The position numbers were made by a program, and so were the translations under genes. Positions 1 through 10,739 of a DNA stretch of 64,000 nt are shown here, piece by piece (positions within the stretch are counted from its first letter, which is position 1; each line of letters begins with the position of its first letter). The DNA lies in assembly GCA_020205615.1 (NCBI GenBank), contig CM035163.1, positions 53,541,899 to 53,605,898 of the forward strand, in the 5' to 3' direction. This DNA is from Panax quinquefolius. Lineage: Eukaryota > Streptophyta > Magnoliopsida > Apiales > Araliaceae. The notes beneath the pieces were generated by a model. That model did not search any database and was not told the origin of the DNA. It saw nothing but the letters and a program-made list of their open reading frames with translations.

Positions 1-148
1 CATTTAGGTGTTTTTCCATTGTGTTCACGAATAGATTCTCGCATTGAGGCTTGTCGACACAACAATCTCTTCTTCTATCTTCTCCAACTCATCGAACCAT
101 GGCTTCAAGTTGTACTTGCTTTTTTACATCACAAGGAGTATTGCCGAT
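1..148 (-). other. Downstream gag/pol-like remnant, not assignable
   Basis: This is minus-strand sequence following the gag tail. Short open stretches contain acidic residues, but no protease or other domain can be recognised before the window edge. Confidence 0.25.
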
Positions 149-897
149 TTACATGACTACTACTAGCGGACAAGGTTTTGCAAATCTAACCGGACTCTTG
201 AACTGTGGAGGAGAAGGCACTTGAGGCGTAAATAACATTGGCTCATCATCATTGGTTCTCACAATTAGTTCTTCATCGACCTTGTTGTCATTATCCCCAC
301 TTGTCTCCTCTTTTTCATCTCGTGGCTCATCTAGTTGTAGATTTGGCTCGGGCTCACCATCAGTCTCGGCATCCACGTCACAGAGCCAAGTGTATTGAAG
401 ATGGAAGTTCAACGCATGTGCTATCTGCCCCAATTGATTTTCCAGATTCTTGATCGACGCATTTATGCTTTATGTATTCAGATCTGTTTTATTTTGTTTC
501 CTTTCATGTTCCTCGTGTTTCTTTTCAGAAGCTGTAATAAATCTATCCAAGGCTTCTTCCCAACTTGCTTTCCGCTCTGGTTGTTGTGTCTGATTTTAAA
601 ACTCGAAATTGTTTTGTTGTCTCGGGGCTTGAGCTTGAGCTTGATTGTTACTCCATGAAAAATCCGGGTGATACCCCCAATCATGATGATAGTTGTTGGG
701 ATAGACATAATTATTGGGGTAATCACCACCATAGTGTACCGGCTCAAAACTGATGGCGCATTGATGACTCATATGATTTCCCAAGCACAATAATCACAAA
801 CCATTGCTACTTCTTTGTGTGGATGGTGGACTCCATGTTTCCATTGGTCGAAAGTCATGTTCGTGTATGGCCATTGATACGCTAAAGTCATCCATGG
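149..897 (-). pseudogene. gag C-terminal fragment (Athila-like), frameshifted
   Basis: A possible start ATG lies at 897. The minus strand then encodes a CCHC zinc knuckle (CDYC, then H four residues on, then C; about 828-785) if one frameshift is allowed. Next comes an Asn/Tyr-rich stretch with HPDFSW (about 677-660), a motif typical of Athila gag just after the knuckle. Farther on are SWEEALDRFITASEKK (about 565) and IKNLENQLGQIAHAL (about 450-405), matching the conserved gag C-terminal helix. An acidic Pro/Glu-rich tail runs to about 149. Frames switch and a stop occurs near 478. The N-terminal capsid-like part is absent, so this is either a degenerate gag or the short gag of a non-autonomous element. 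Confidence 0.6.
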
Positions 898-1002
898 TAC
901 CTAAAAAGAGAGAAATATAGGAAGAGAATTAAAATAAAATTAAAATGTTTAAATTAAGACTAATTTGATTGAAATTAATATTGGTAAATAATTATTAAAT
1001 TA

Positions 1003-1024
1003 ATTCCTAAGAACGGCGGCCAAA
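1003..1024 (-). other. Degenerate primer-binding site region
   Basis: The minus strand just inside the LTR reads AGTTTTTGGCCGCCGTT. Athila-type elements carry TTTTTGGCGCCGTTGCC here, complementary to the tRNA-Asp 3' end. The match is good up to GCCGTT, with one inserted C, and then degrades. The position next to the LTR end supports the call. Confidence 0.5.
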
Positions 1025-1028
1025 AACT

Positions 1029-2587
1029 TGTTGATCGATTTACATAATCAATGAATACGCAAGTATACACATCAACAAGTAATAAAGTGAAAGTAGAGTA
1101 TCGTTCCACGAGGAATTATTTGATAAAATTACCAATTACTAACTCTTAACCAAATCAATTTTATTTAAACAATAGCAAATTGTGAATTTTCTAATTAAGA
1201 AAACTAAATTAACTAATTAAAACTAGGTTACTTTATAAATGAATTCAAATAAATAAAGGCTAAGACTCCAATATCCCCAATTATGAACTATAAACCAATT
1301 ATCCAATTATCCCAATTATTATGTCTACTGAATTGTTAATAGGAATTCTCAAATGCCAAAAGCCCTCTCTCGAGTGATCAATTGCCTTCTATTTAACCCA
1401 GATTAATTTTGCTATATCTCTATGCAAAACAATTGAATTAAACTCGTTACAATCCCAATTCCTTATGTGTTACATGCGGTAAATAGATATTCTCATTCTA
1501 TTCACAAACCTACTTATTCACTGTGCAAATAACTAAGTCACATGTCACCATGCCCAATTCTAACCCTAGAATTCCTTTCTCAATTCCTTCTAGAGTAACA
1601 CAGTAATTACTGATCAGATAATTAATCAATAAGCTTAAAACAAGATGAACAATTCACTTCAACATAAATAATTGGAATAAATTAAATAATCAATTCATAA
1701 TCATAAAAGGTTCTATTGGAATCTTAATAAAAGAATTAGTTCATAAGTAATGAATTAAAACCAAGAATCCACAATTGAATAGACATTAAAAGATAAAAGT
1801 AAGATGAGAGAAGAGAATAGAACTGCATTGTCAAGAAATCGATGCTCCCCTCTCTTCGCTTCTTGCTTCGATCTTCAATGGTCTCCAAGTGCTTCAATCT
1901 CCAAAACTAATAAGAACTAGGGTTATGTTCTAATCTAAAGGAGTGTTTTATCTAGTCTAATCTATGTAATCTCCCTTTATTTTATGCCTTACATCATGTA
2001 TTTATAGGTTACAAGTCCAATTTTTAGTTTAGGAACAAACCCAATCCAATTTGGAGTCAAAAAGGTGTCAAAATTCGCCCAAAACGCCGTCTCAGCCGCA
2101 CCCACCTCTTCCCCAAAGACCTCAAAGACTGTTCACGACGCTGAGAATCTGCCTTATAGCGCCCCGGCTCTGGAAAATGAACTAAGAATAGCGCCCCGGC
2201 GCTGTTACAAGTTCTGACATTTTCTGCTCCGATGTCCTTTGGGAAAATGGCCATAACTTCTTCGTCCGAATTCCGATTTTGATGATTCAAGATGTTCCGG
2301 AAAGAGGAAAAGTAGATCTACAACTTTAATTCTTTGAGGTTTTCGAAATAATGTCCGGAGGTATAGTCAAATTAGCTCTGAAGTGACTACTGTGTAAATG
2401 GCAAGCCGAAAACGCGAATCTAGCCACCCCAAACGTCGATCCAAGTAACTTTTGTCCCAAATCCTACAAAACAATATAAAACATGCTTGAATAGACACAA
2501 ACACATAAAAACATCCTAAAAGACTTGAAAACAACAATAAATTAAGCCCGAATGTATCCAATTCATGTGTATAAAACTCACTCATCA
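1029..2587 (-). repeat. 5' LTR of the Athila-like element (1559 bp)
   Basis: On the minus strand it starts TGATGAGTGAG at 2587 and ends CAACA at 1029, giving TG...CA termini. A TATA-type box (CCTATAAATA, 1999-2008 on the opposite strand) lies about 580 bp into the LTR. A GC-rich 12-mer like GCCGGGGCGCTA occurs twice about 40 bp apart near 2155-2205. The rest (1040-1980) is AT-rich with no coding sign. Confidence 0.65.
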
Positions 2588-3570
2588 CCTTTGCTGATAT
2601 AAATGACAATAGAAGATAGCTGCGGTTCGCCTTTCATCTATTAGAGACAATTGGTGATACCTGTCTTGTAACCATTGGTCTTCATCCAGCTGAGCGTCCA
2701 TCAACACTCTGAGGGATTCTATTTCCTCCTCTATGGGGAGCACTGCTTCCATCCCATAGGCTAATGAGTAGGGGTTGCCCCAGTGGAAGTACGCATTGAA
2801 GTTCTATAGGCTAATAAAGTCAGAGGCAAGAGGTCAGGCCATCCTTTGTGATTGGCGGACATTTTTTGTATGATCTTCTTGATGTTTTTATTAGCCGCTT
2901 CAACAGCACCATTTATCTTTGGACGGTAGATGACGGAGTTAAGGTGTTTGATGTGGAATTTACTGCATAACTCCTCCATCATTTTGTTGTTGAGATTTTT
3001 AGCATTGTCTGACACAATTACCTCTGGTTGTCCATATCGATAAATGACATTATTTTTTATGAAAGCAATGATGACTTCTTTGGTAACCCTGGGGAAGGAG
3101 GCTTCTTCTACCCACTTGGTGAAGTAGTCGATCATGGTGAATATAAACTGATATCCATTACTGGCTTTGGGCTCAATGGGCCCAATCACGTCCATTCCCC
3201 ACATTGAGAAGGGCCATGGTGAACTCATATTGTGGAGTTCCCTTGGAGGGGCGTGGATAACATTTCGATGAATTTGGCATTGATAGCACCTTTTGACGTG
3301 ATCATCATAGTCAGCTTTGAGAGTAAGCCAGTAATGCCCTATTCTGAGGATCTTCTTAACAAGTAGGGAGCCGCTCATATGTGGGCCACAGACTCCACCA
3401 TGGATCTCATCTATGAGCCTTTGAGTTTGGTCCTTGTCCAGACATATGAGGAGACCTAATCCTGCATCTCTCTTGTAGAATGCATCTTCGCTCAGGTAGA
3501 ATTTCATAGCCATTCGATGGATCCGCCTCTTTTCAGTCGGGCTCACCTCAACGGGTGTAGATCCATCTCA
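2588..3570 (-). pseudogene. Integrase, Tat-type, truncated at C-terminus
   Basis: The reading frame from about 3546 carries an HHCC zinc-binding module (two His around IDEIHGGVCGPHMSG, then CYQCQIH). The rve core follows with MDVIGPI (first catalytic Asp), VSDNAKN (second Asp) and INGAVEAANK (catalytic Glu). All three DDE residues are present. A one-base shift near 2757 ends the long frame, but the next frame continues through LAYGMEAVLPIEEEIESLRVL to IFYCHLYQQR and stops exactly at the inserted LTR at 2588. The C-terminal domain is missing because of that insertion. Confidence 0.8.
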
Positions 3571-3663
3571 AAGATACTCCTTGATATGTTGATACCAAGG
3601 TTTGTGGATGGGAGGTAGCTCATCCGATACTTCTCCAACATAATTCCCATAGACTGGGGCCTT

Positions 3664-4239
3664 TTATAGGGCAAATGTTATGCTTGGCATGTTTTTCTTG
3701 TCGGGTATGTGAATGAAGGAGGCCAATGTTGCTAGTGCATCCGCAAAATCATTCCTATTACGAGGAATGCGTAGAAAGGAGATTTCTTCGATCTCCAAAG
3801 CCATCTGTAAAACTTGCCGATGGGAAGGCAGTAAATGTAGTTCTTTAATTTGATAGATTCTTGTGGATTGTTTGATTACCAATTCAGAATCCCCAAAGAT
3901 AGTTAACCGCCTTATGCCCATTGAACGGGCAAGTTTTAGCCCTATGATACAGCCTTCATACTCAGCTATGTTGTTGGTGCTGACAAACTGTAATTTAACG
4001 GCGACGGGATATTGCTCCCTCGTATCGGATACTAGAACTGCTCCAGCTCTAGAGCCTTCTGTGTTAACAGCTCCATCAAAATATATTTTCCACGTACGGC
4101 ATGTATCGTGCTGATGGTGTTGCTGAATTGTCATAACCCCTTCATCGGGGAAGTATGTTTCCAAGGGTTTGAAATCCACTGCAGGTGCGGCGGCCAGTTG
4201 ATCCACAATTCCTTGACCTTTGATAGACTTTTGCGCCAC
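3664..4239 (-). pseudogene. Second (archaeal-type) RNase H domain
   Basis: The 191-codon open stretch contains WKIYFDGAVN (catalytic Asp), NNIAEYEG (catalytic Glu), IFGDSELVI (Asp) and NDFADALATLA (final Asp). This is the aRNH domain that Tat/Ogre elements carry between the RT-linked RNase H and integrase. The catalytic set looks intact, but it is cut off by stops from the flanking frames (4240-4389 and 3547-3663), so the polyprotein is broken. Confidence 0.8.
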
Positions 4240-4389
4240 GTAGACAATGTCAAATTACTGTAGGATCAATTGCCATCTGGACAACCAACAATTCAGTATG
4301 GGCTTACTGAACACGTATTTGAGAGGATCCACGCGGGATATGAGATGGGTTGTGTGACCATGGAGGTAATGTTGTAACCTCATGGAAGC

Positions 4390-5870
4390 CTATGCTAAAG
4401 CACAACAAGTCTTCTCAATCAGAATGTACTTGTGTTCACTGCTGCTGAATCTTTTGCTGAGGTAATAAATAGCTTGTTCTTGGCCTCTATCATCTTTCTG
4501 TCGCAGCATGCAGCCCATAGCATTGTCATTAATGGACAGGTACATGAACAGGGGAACACCATCCCTGGGTGGTACCAAAATAGGAGCGTTAACTAGCTTC
4601 TCTTTGATTGTAAGGAAGGCTTTCTGATACTCATCGTTCCATTTCATAGAGGAGTTCTTCCTTAACAGCTTGAAGATGGGCTCACAGGTTGTGAGTTGAG
4701 AGATAAATCTGCTAATGAAGTTGATTCTTCCAAAAAATCCCCGTATTTACTTCTCTGTCTGAGGAATGGGAATTTCCTTGATGGCCTGGATTTTGGTGGG
4801 ATCCAGCTCAATCCCTTTGTGGTTGACTAGGAAACCTAGCAACTTGCCTGATTTAACAGCAAAGGCGCACTTGGTTGGATTCAACTTCAAGTTGTACTTA
4901 CGCAACCTGTTGAAAAGCTTTTTTAGATGGTCTAAGTGGTCTTCCTCCCTTCGGGATTTGACAATGATGTCATCCACGTAGATCTCAATCTCTTTGTGTA
5001 TTAAGTCATGAAAAAGAGCCATCATAGATCGCTGATAGGTTGTCCCAGTATTGATGAGGCCGAATGACAACCGTCTGTAGCAAAAGGTTCCCCAAGGTGT
5101 GATATAAGCAGATTTCTCACGATCCTCCTTAGCGACCATAATATGATGATACCTCGCGAAGCAATCTGCAAATGAGTACATGCCGTATTGAGCAGTATTG
5201 TCAATAAGAATGTGGATAAAGGGCACGGGAAAGCCATCTTTAAGGCAAGCTCTGTTCAGATCCCAGTAATCCACGCAAACTCGCACCTTTCCTCCTGGTT
5301 TAGGCATGAGAACTATGTTGGATATCCATTCCGGATATGTAGACACCATGATAATACCAGCTTGAAATTGTTTCACAATTTCTTCTTTCACCTTTAAACT
5401 CCACTCAGGTTTCAATCGCCTGAGCTTTTGCCTGACTGGCTTAAATCCCTTTTTAATGGGAAGGCGATGAAGGACAATATCAGTGGACAAATCCACCATG
5501 TCTTCATGAGACCATGCAAACACATCCTGGAATTGAGTTAGTAGCGCAACCATGTCATTCCGTTGGTTTGGGGTTAGGTCTAAACCAATCTGGATTAGCT
5601 TAGGGCTTTCTAAGGTTCCGAGATTGAAAGAAATGGTATGATCAAGATTAGGTTTAGGTTTGTCTTCGATCCATTCCTTAATCTTCTGAGGTATCTCAAT
5701 GTCCTCTTGGATTTCCATCAAGTCTGAGTCTAACTTTTCATCAAAGTTACAGTCCTTGTGGAGAAAAGGCACCTCATCAGCAAGTACATGCACATCTAAT
5801 TTCAGAGTCTTGAAACAAAATATGCTTTCACTTAATATATGAAACTGTTTAATCCTACAAAAGTGTTAGC
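4390..5870 (-). pseudogene. Reverse transcriptase with first RNase H (Tat-type)
   Basis: A 348-codon frame (5793-4747) holds the RT. Seen in order are PVRQKLRRLKPE, YPEWISNIVLMPKPGGKVRVC, the fingers/palm SFADCFARY (the family usually has a Gly-rich FMDGFSGY here) and the active site IYVDDIIVKS, with thumb motifs LLGFLVNHKG. After an in-frame stop near 4747 the RNase H begins in a separate frame (4647-4390; WNDEYQKAFLTIKE, CMLRQKD). Upstream, 5793-5870 still reads as coding (FHILSESIFCFKTLKLDVHV) until the LTR X boundary. Multiple stops make it non-functional. Confidence 0.8.
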
Positions 5871-6419
5871 ATGTACTGATAATGTAACAACCCGATATTT
5901 TCTATACAAATAAATCAGAAATTTTGCGTATAATTTTTAAAAAAATAAATAAATATGGGGAATATGTGCCAAGATAATGTGTATATATTTATGTGATGAT
6001 ATAAAATATATTTATTACATGAATAATTTTAAATAATTTTATTTTAGAATTATTAATCATTATAAATTATATTCTATTAATAATTAATTTTATAGTAGAA
6101 ATATTTTTATTAATTATTTTCTATGAAAATATGATTATTATATTATTTAAATAATATAAGAAATGATTTTTATAGTAATTATAATAATTATTTTATTATG
6201 TGAATTTTAGTACAGATTATAATGTTAATTATTTTAACTTAATTAATAATGTTAAGTATGACAGATAAATCAGATATGGAATCCAAACCCTAATTTTGGA
6301 TTTTGATCAAGGCATGAGAATAATAATATAATATTAATTACATTTTGATTTTTCAGTGCTATAAATATGTACTGAATGTATGTGAACTGGCAATGATTGG
6401 ACAATTATGGTGCAGTATT

Positions 6420-6812
6420 TGAAAACCCTAGTTTTACTATGGGAAACCCTAAATAGAAACTCAATTGTGAGTTTAAGACTATTATATAACTGTGTTATAT
6501 GATTAATTAGGTCAACCCTAATTAACATTTAGATATATTAATTTCTGGAAACCCTAATATTTGAATTATAAACTCTAATTGTGATTTAGTAACCCTAATT
6601 ACCAAAATTATAAACCCTAATTGCTAAATTAGCAAGGATAATTATAATTAGTATATAATACCCTAATATTCATATATAATTAGAACCCTAATCAAATTAA
6701 GAAACCCCTAATTATAAATTTTAGAAACTAAATTTTTTATTTTGTACAAACCCTAATTGCTAAATCTTACAAATGCTATATGCTAAACCTTAGGGTCAAA
6801 CCCTAAGGGTTT
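6420..6812 (+). promoter_or_regulatory. Cluster of telo-box-like AAACCCTAA motifs
   Basis: About eleven copies of ACCCTAA or close variants occur in under 400 bp, all in the same orientation. They end about 190 bp upstream of the TATA box. Exact AAACCCTAA occurs near 6444, 6549, 6611, 6749 and 6799. In plants the telo-box is a known promoter element bound by telobox-binding proteins. Its use here is an inference. Confidence 0.5.
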
Positions 6813-6997
6813 GACAAGATTACATTTAAGCCATTAAAATTGCAAGCCTAATGTCCATATTGCCATTTTGTGCATTAAAGAGGCTAACAGGTAGGTTTTG
6901 ACAATAGGTGGGTTGTTTACCAACTCATACCAACTCCATGTGACACAAAAACTCTAGCTCATTAGTGTAGATCAGCTAAATACATTGCATATAAGTG

Positions 6998-7007
6998 CTA
7001 TAAATAG
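6998..7007 (+). promoter_or_regulatory. TATA box of LTR X
   Basis: CTATAAATAG is followed by a purine-rich GAAAGAGAGAGAAATTACC. The same decamer marks the promoter in the B, D, F and I LTRs, supporting both the call and the plus orientation of X. Confidence 0.55.
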
Positions 7008-7499
7008 ATTGAAAGAGAGAGAAATTACCATTTGTTAGCCTATTTGACCCAAGCACTCAATCATTTCCTCTCAACTCAAAACCAACGAAATATAGAAGTG
7101 AATTAGTTCCTAAACCAAGCCCCACCATCACCCATAACAAATCAGGAAGCCAGAATCAGTGATTGATCATCAAGGTATAAAAACTAACCCTAGAAATCTG
7201 AGCTTGATCTGCATGTTAGATGTTATGATTCTGTGTTTTAACATGTTATATATAGTATATAATGATGATCTGGGTTGCTAGAAGTTAGATTTATAACATC
7301 TAGAGGCTCGAATTTGAAGATTTGCAAAATCTGGAAATTTTGTCTTGGATGTCTGACAACCAAATGTCATGCCTTATATCTTTGTGATCTTTAATGAGTT
7401 TTGTGTTTTGAAAGTTTGTAGTTGTAGTCTGATATGTGCTCTTTGATCTGGGATTGAAATAAGGCTTAGAACATATAAAGATTGCAAGTTATGGAAGGT

Positions 7500-7504
7500 C
7501 AAAC
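7500..7504. repeat. Target-site duplication of array B, left (CAAAC)
   Basis: CAAAC sits immediately before the LTR terminus TGTGACG and is repeated at 22222-22226 right after the opposite terminus CTTACA. A matching 5-bp duplication at the outer ends shows the whole 14.7 kb array occupies one insertion site. Confidence 0.85.
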
Positions 7505-7591
7505 TGTGACGCCCCCAAAATAGGTATACATCACCTATTCTGAGTCGCCAAATACATGGTACAGAATACAAATACAATCTTAAATATATAA
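7505..7591 (-). repeat. 3' LTR remnant of array B (87 bp)
   Basis: It matches the first 87 bases of the middle LTR (from 11993) almost exactly and then switches, at an AACAC microhomology, to integrase coding sequence equivalent to 15159. About 3 kb is deleted relative to the right copy: the integrase tail, the chromodomain and most of the LTR. Confidence 0.85.
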
Positions 7592-8657
7592 CACGTAACA
7601 ACACATGATCTCTAATATCGAATTCCACGTCCTTTCGATGAAGATCAGCATAACTCTTTTGTCGGTCTTGTGAGGTTTTTATATGTTGTCGGATCGTTTG
7701 AATCTTTTCCGTAGTCATACGTACCAACTCTGGTCCCAACAACATTGCTTCACCCACCTCATCCCAGCATACTGGAGAATGACACTTTCTTCCATACAAC
7801 GCCTCGAATGGAGCCATGCCAATACTTGTTTGATAACTGTTGTTGTAAGAAAACTCCACCAATGGTAAGAACTTGTCCTAACTTCCCTTGAAGTCAAGGA
7901 CATAGAGTCTTAATAAATCTTCAAGAGTTTGAATAGTCCTATCTAATTGTCCATCCGTCTGAGGATGATATGCTGAACTAAATCGTAAATCCATGCCCAT
8001 AACTTTTTGTAAACTAACCCAAAATCATGAAGTGAATTTTGGGTCTCGATCAGAAACTATGGATACTGGCATACCATGCAGTCTTACAATCTCGTTTATG
8101 TACATACGAGCAAGACGTTCAAGTGTATAAGTTTCTCGTATTAGTAAGAAATGAGCAGACTTTGTTAATCTATCAACAATGACCCAAATTGCATCTATGC
8201 CTTGAGAAACCTTGGGAAGACCAATAACGAAATCCATGGTAATGTGCTCCCACTTCCATTCTGGAATTTCAAGTGGTTGCAATGGACCTTTTGGTACTTG
8301 ATGTTTTGCCTTGACTCGTTGACAAGTTAAACACCTTGAGATAAACAGCGTTATCTCCCTCTTCATATTGTCCCACCAAAATGTATGTCGAAGATCATGA
8401 TACATTTTGGTACTCTTAGGATGGATTGCAAATGTTGTGTTGTGTGCCTCCATCATGATTTTATACTTTAACTCAGGATCGTTAGGAATACAAAGTCTGG
8501 AGTTGACTCGAAGTATTCCTTCTTCATCGATTCGTGCTTCCGGCATAGCACCTTCTTGTACTTTCTTCCTCATATGCATCAGCTCCATGTCTGTAGCTTG
8601 ATCAGCTTTAACTTTATCGATTAAAGTTAGTTCCACTCGTATATTCGCCATTATCAC
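7592..8657 (-). pseudogene. Integrase, left copy of B, C-terminally truncated
   Basis: The zinc module (HPKSTKMYHDLRH, then CLTCQRVK) and first catalytic Asp (ITMDFVIGLP) lie at 8657-8200, and the second Asp is in VSDRDPKF. A stop follows at about 8025 (CGA to TGA type change). Past it the frame resumes, but the catalytic Glu region reads QTDGQLDRT instead of QTDGQSERT, so Glu is replaced by Asp. The conserved [12 protein letters not shown] and FEALYGRKC follow. Coding ends at the deletion junction, after which translation runs into LTR sequence. It cannot make active integrase. Confidence 0.8.
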
Positions 8658-8678
8658 GTGGGTCCCTATAGTCTTTAT

Positions 8679-9400
8679 TCAACATGGGAAAGTCTTTATC
8701 ACGTGGGTCCTTTGCAAGTCATACAAAATGGGCCTCTGCGTTGACAATATCGCACTCGTACCCGCATATGATCTTCTACTCAATGCGTCAGCTACCACGT
8801 TTACTTTTCCAGGATGGTATTGGATGGTATGATCATAATCTTTCAATAGTTCAAGCCAACGCCGCTGTCGCATGTTGAGTTCTTTTTGAGTGAAGAAATA
8901 TTTTAGGCTTTTATGATTCGTAAAGATCTCCACTTTCTCCCCATACAAGTAATGCCTACAAATTTTAAGTGCGAAGACAATAGCTGCCAACTCTAGATCA
9001 TGAGTAGGATAATTTCTCTCATATTCTTTAAGTTGTTGAGAGGCATAGGCTATGACTTTCCCATGTTGCATGAGAACACATCCTAACCCTTTGCCTGAAG
9101 CATCACTGTAGACGACAAATCCCTCCGAGCCAGATGGTATTGTCAGAACAGGTGCTAAAATGAGTCTTCGCCGAGTTCTTGAAAACTCTTCTCACATTCC
9201 TCGTTCAACCGAATTTTGTATCTTTCCGGAGTTATTTGAGTTAATGGAGTAGCGATTCGAGAAAACCCTTCTACGAATCTCCGATAATAACCAACTAAGC
9301 GAGAAAGCTACGACTTCGATCATCGATTTAGGTTGCTCCCGACTTTGAATAGCTTCAATCTTTCTTTGGGTCAACAGATATTCCATGACTTGATACTACG
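8679..9400 (-). pseudogene. RNase H, left copy of B
   Basis: The open stretch 9071-8679 reads [33 protein letters not shown], the Ty3 RNase H core, followed by [35 protein letters not shown] and NVVADALSR. The standard motif is YTDHKSLKY; here FTNHKSLKY replaces the Asp with Asn at a likely catalytic position. Upstream (9072-9400) the connection to RT is frameshifted. There is also a local repeat of CACGTGGGTCC at about 8656 and 8700 that is absent in the right copy. Confidence 0.7.
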
Positions 9401-9413
9401 TGCCCAAGGAATG

Positions 9414-10634
9414 CTACTTCCTCAAGCCAGAACTCGCATTTCTTAACTTGGCATAAAGTTTATATTCACGAAACTTTTGGAGTATCAGCCTCAAGTGTTG
9501 CTCATGATCTTCACGGCTTTTGGAATAAATGAGGATGTCATCAATAAAGACGACCACAAAGTGATCCAAATATTCCTTGAATACTCGGTTCATCATATCC
9601 ATGAAAGTAGCAAGAGACTTAGTCAATCCAAAAGACATGACTAGGAATTCATAATGCGTCTGGGAGTTACGAAAAGCCGTCTTTGGAATGTCATCGGTTC
9701 TAATCTTCAATTGGTGATATCCGGAACGAAGATCAATCTTTGAAAAAAAATTGGCGCCTTGCAACTGGTCAAACAGGTCATCAATGCGATGAAATGGATA
9801 TCTATTTTTGATAGTGACATGGTTCAACTCCCGATAATCAATACAAAGTCGCATACTCCCATCTTTCTTCTTTACAAATAGAACAGGAGCACCCCAAGGA
9901 GACGTACTAAGAAGAATGAAACCGATGTATAACAATTCCTGCAGTTGAGTCTTTAACTCCTGAAGTTCAATAGGAGCCATTTGATATGGGGCTTTGGAAA
10001 TGGGTTTTGTACTGGGTTCAAGGTCGATACAAAATTTAATTTCACGTTCTGGGGGTAGGCCAGGAAGTTCTTCAGGGAATACATCAGGAAATTTATTAAC
10101 AATAGAAATATCATTCAAAACTGACGTATTTTTGTTTAGATCCGTGACATGAGCTAAAAAACCTTGACATCTATTTTTCAATAAATGAATAGCTTTATGG
10201 CTTGAGATGACAGTGATTGATTTTAATGGTTTGGTTGCTTGAATTCGTATAATAGGTTGGTTAGGAATATGAAAGCTAACAACCTTACGAAAACAATCAA
10301 TTTTTGCATGATGAGTAGTTAACCAATCAATCCCTAGAATTACGTAAAATGCAAGTATTTTCAATGAAATAAGATCGACAGGTAATGTGAGGGTACCGAT
10401 TTGAACCAAACAAAACTTATAAATAGTGGATGTAATGAAGGTTTCTCCCAATGGAGTTTCAACAGATAAGTCAAAGTCTAATTTCTCCAGAGTCAAATTT
10501 AAACGTTGAGCGCAAGTAGGAGAAATAAAAGAATGGGTAGAACTGGTATCAAATAAGGCATAAACTTTGCTAGAGTTTATGATAAGCTTACCCGTGATGA
10601 CCTCGTTTGGTTTCCTTGCTTTCTGGGAGGTCAC
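9414..10634 (-). pseudogene. Protease and reverse transcriptase, left copy of B
   Basis: This is the longest uninterrupted frame in the array (406 codons). The N-terminus is the aspartic protease, whose active site reads [11 protein letters not shown]. The Gly of DTG is Ser, so catalysis is doubtful. The linker [18 protein letters not shown] leads into RT with [25 protein letters not shown] and the active site [10 protein letters not shown]. The end ([11 protein letters not shown]) is out of frame relative to the right copy ([10 protein letters not shown]), so the thumb is lost. The open frame upstream of the protease joins gag only by frameshift. Confidence 0.8.
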
Positions 10635-10739
10635 GACAAACGCTCTCCTTGCTTACTCTTGGCTTTGACTTTTCGGGACGTCCTTTGGTGCCTCCATCCT
10701 AATTTGAACTTGTCTTCGGTGAATGACAAAATCGGGCTA

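Larger units (their letters stand above)
1..2587 (-). mobile_element. Athila-like LTR retrotransposon, 5' part, runs off left edge
   Basis: Read on the minus strand this is an LTR (2587 to 1029), a primer-site-like stretch, a short leader and a broken gag tail that leaves the window at base 1. The right boundary is sharp: the integrase codons of the neighbouring Tat-type element are readable up to 2588 and stop where the LTR begins with TGATGAG. This is therefore an insertion into that element, and its other end and second target-site copy lie outside the window. Only about 130 bp separate the LTR from the first gag-like ATG, and the readable gag is C-terminal (zinc knuckle onward). The element is thus probably a non-autonomous derivative lacking the gag N-terminus. 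The Athila assignment rests on gag motifs and is an inference. Confidence 0.65.
2588..5882 (-). mobile_element. Tat/Ogre-lineage Ty3 retrotransposon, pol remnant (A)
   Basis: Domain order on the minus strand is RT, RNase H, a second archaeal-type RNase H, then integrase. The extra RNase H before integrase is the hallmark of the Tat/Ogre lineage of plant Ty3 elements. Both ends are cut by later insertions, at 2588 by the Athila-like LTR and at 5883 by LTR X. No gag, protease or LTR of this element is present. It is the oldest visible layer on the left side of the window. Confidence 0.8.
5883..7504 (+). repeat. LTR X, first segment (start, U3 and promoter)
   Basis: It begins TGTAACAACCCG directly after Tat coding sequence, as expected for an LTR start. 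5883-6420 is very AT-rich. 6420-6812 carries a cluster of AAACCCTAA-type boxes, and a strong TATA box (CTATAAATAG) is at 6998-7007. CAAG then GTATAA at 7171-7180 is a possible 5' splice site. The segment stops at 7504 where array B is inserted; sequence continues at 22227. It holds no coding region. The family is not known, but the layout resembles the other Tekay-like LTRs here. Confidence 0.55.

Noticed and set aside
2057..2609. Minus-strand open frames in the Athila-like LTR
   Set aside because: They are short, lack motifs, overlap the LTR promoter region and have no conserved relative in the window.
6420..6812. Interstitial telomere tract
   Set aside because: The AAACCCTAA motifs are separated by variable unique sequence rather than joined head to tail.
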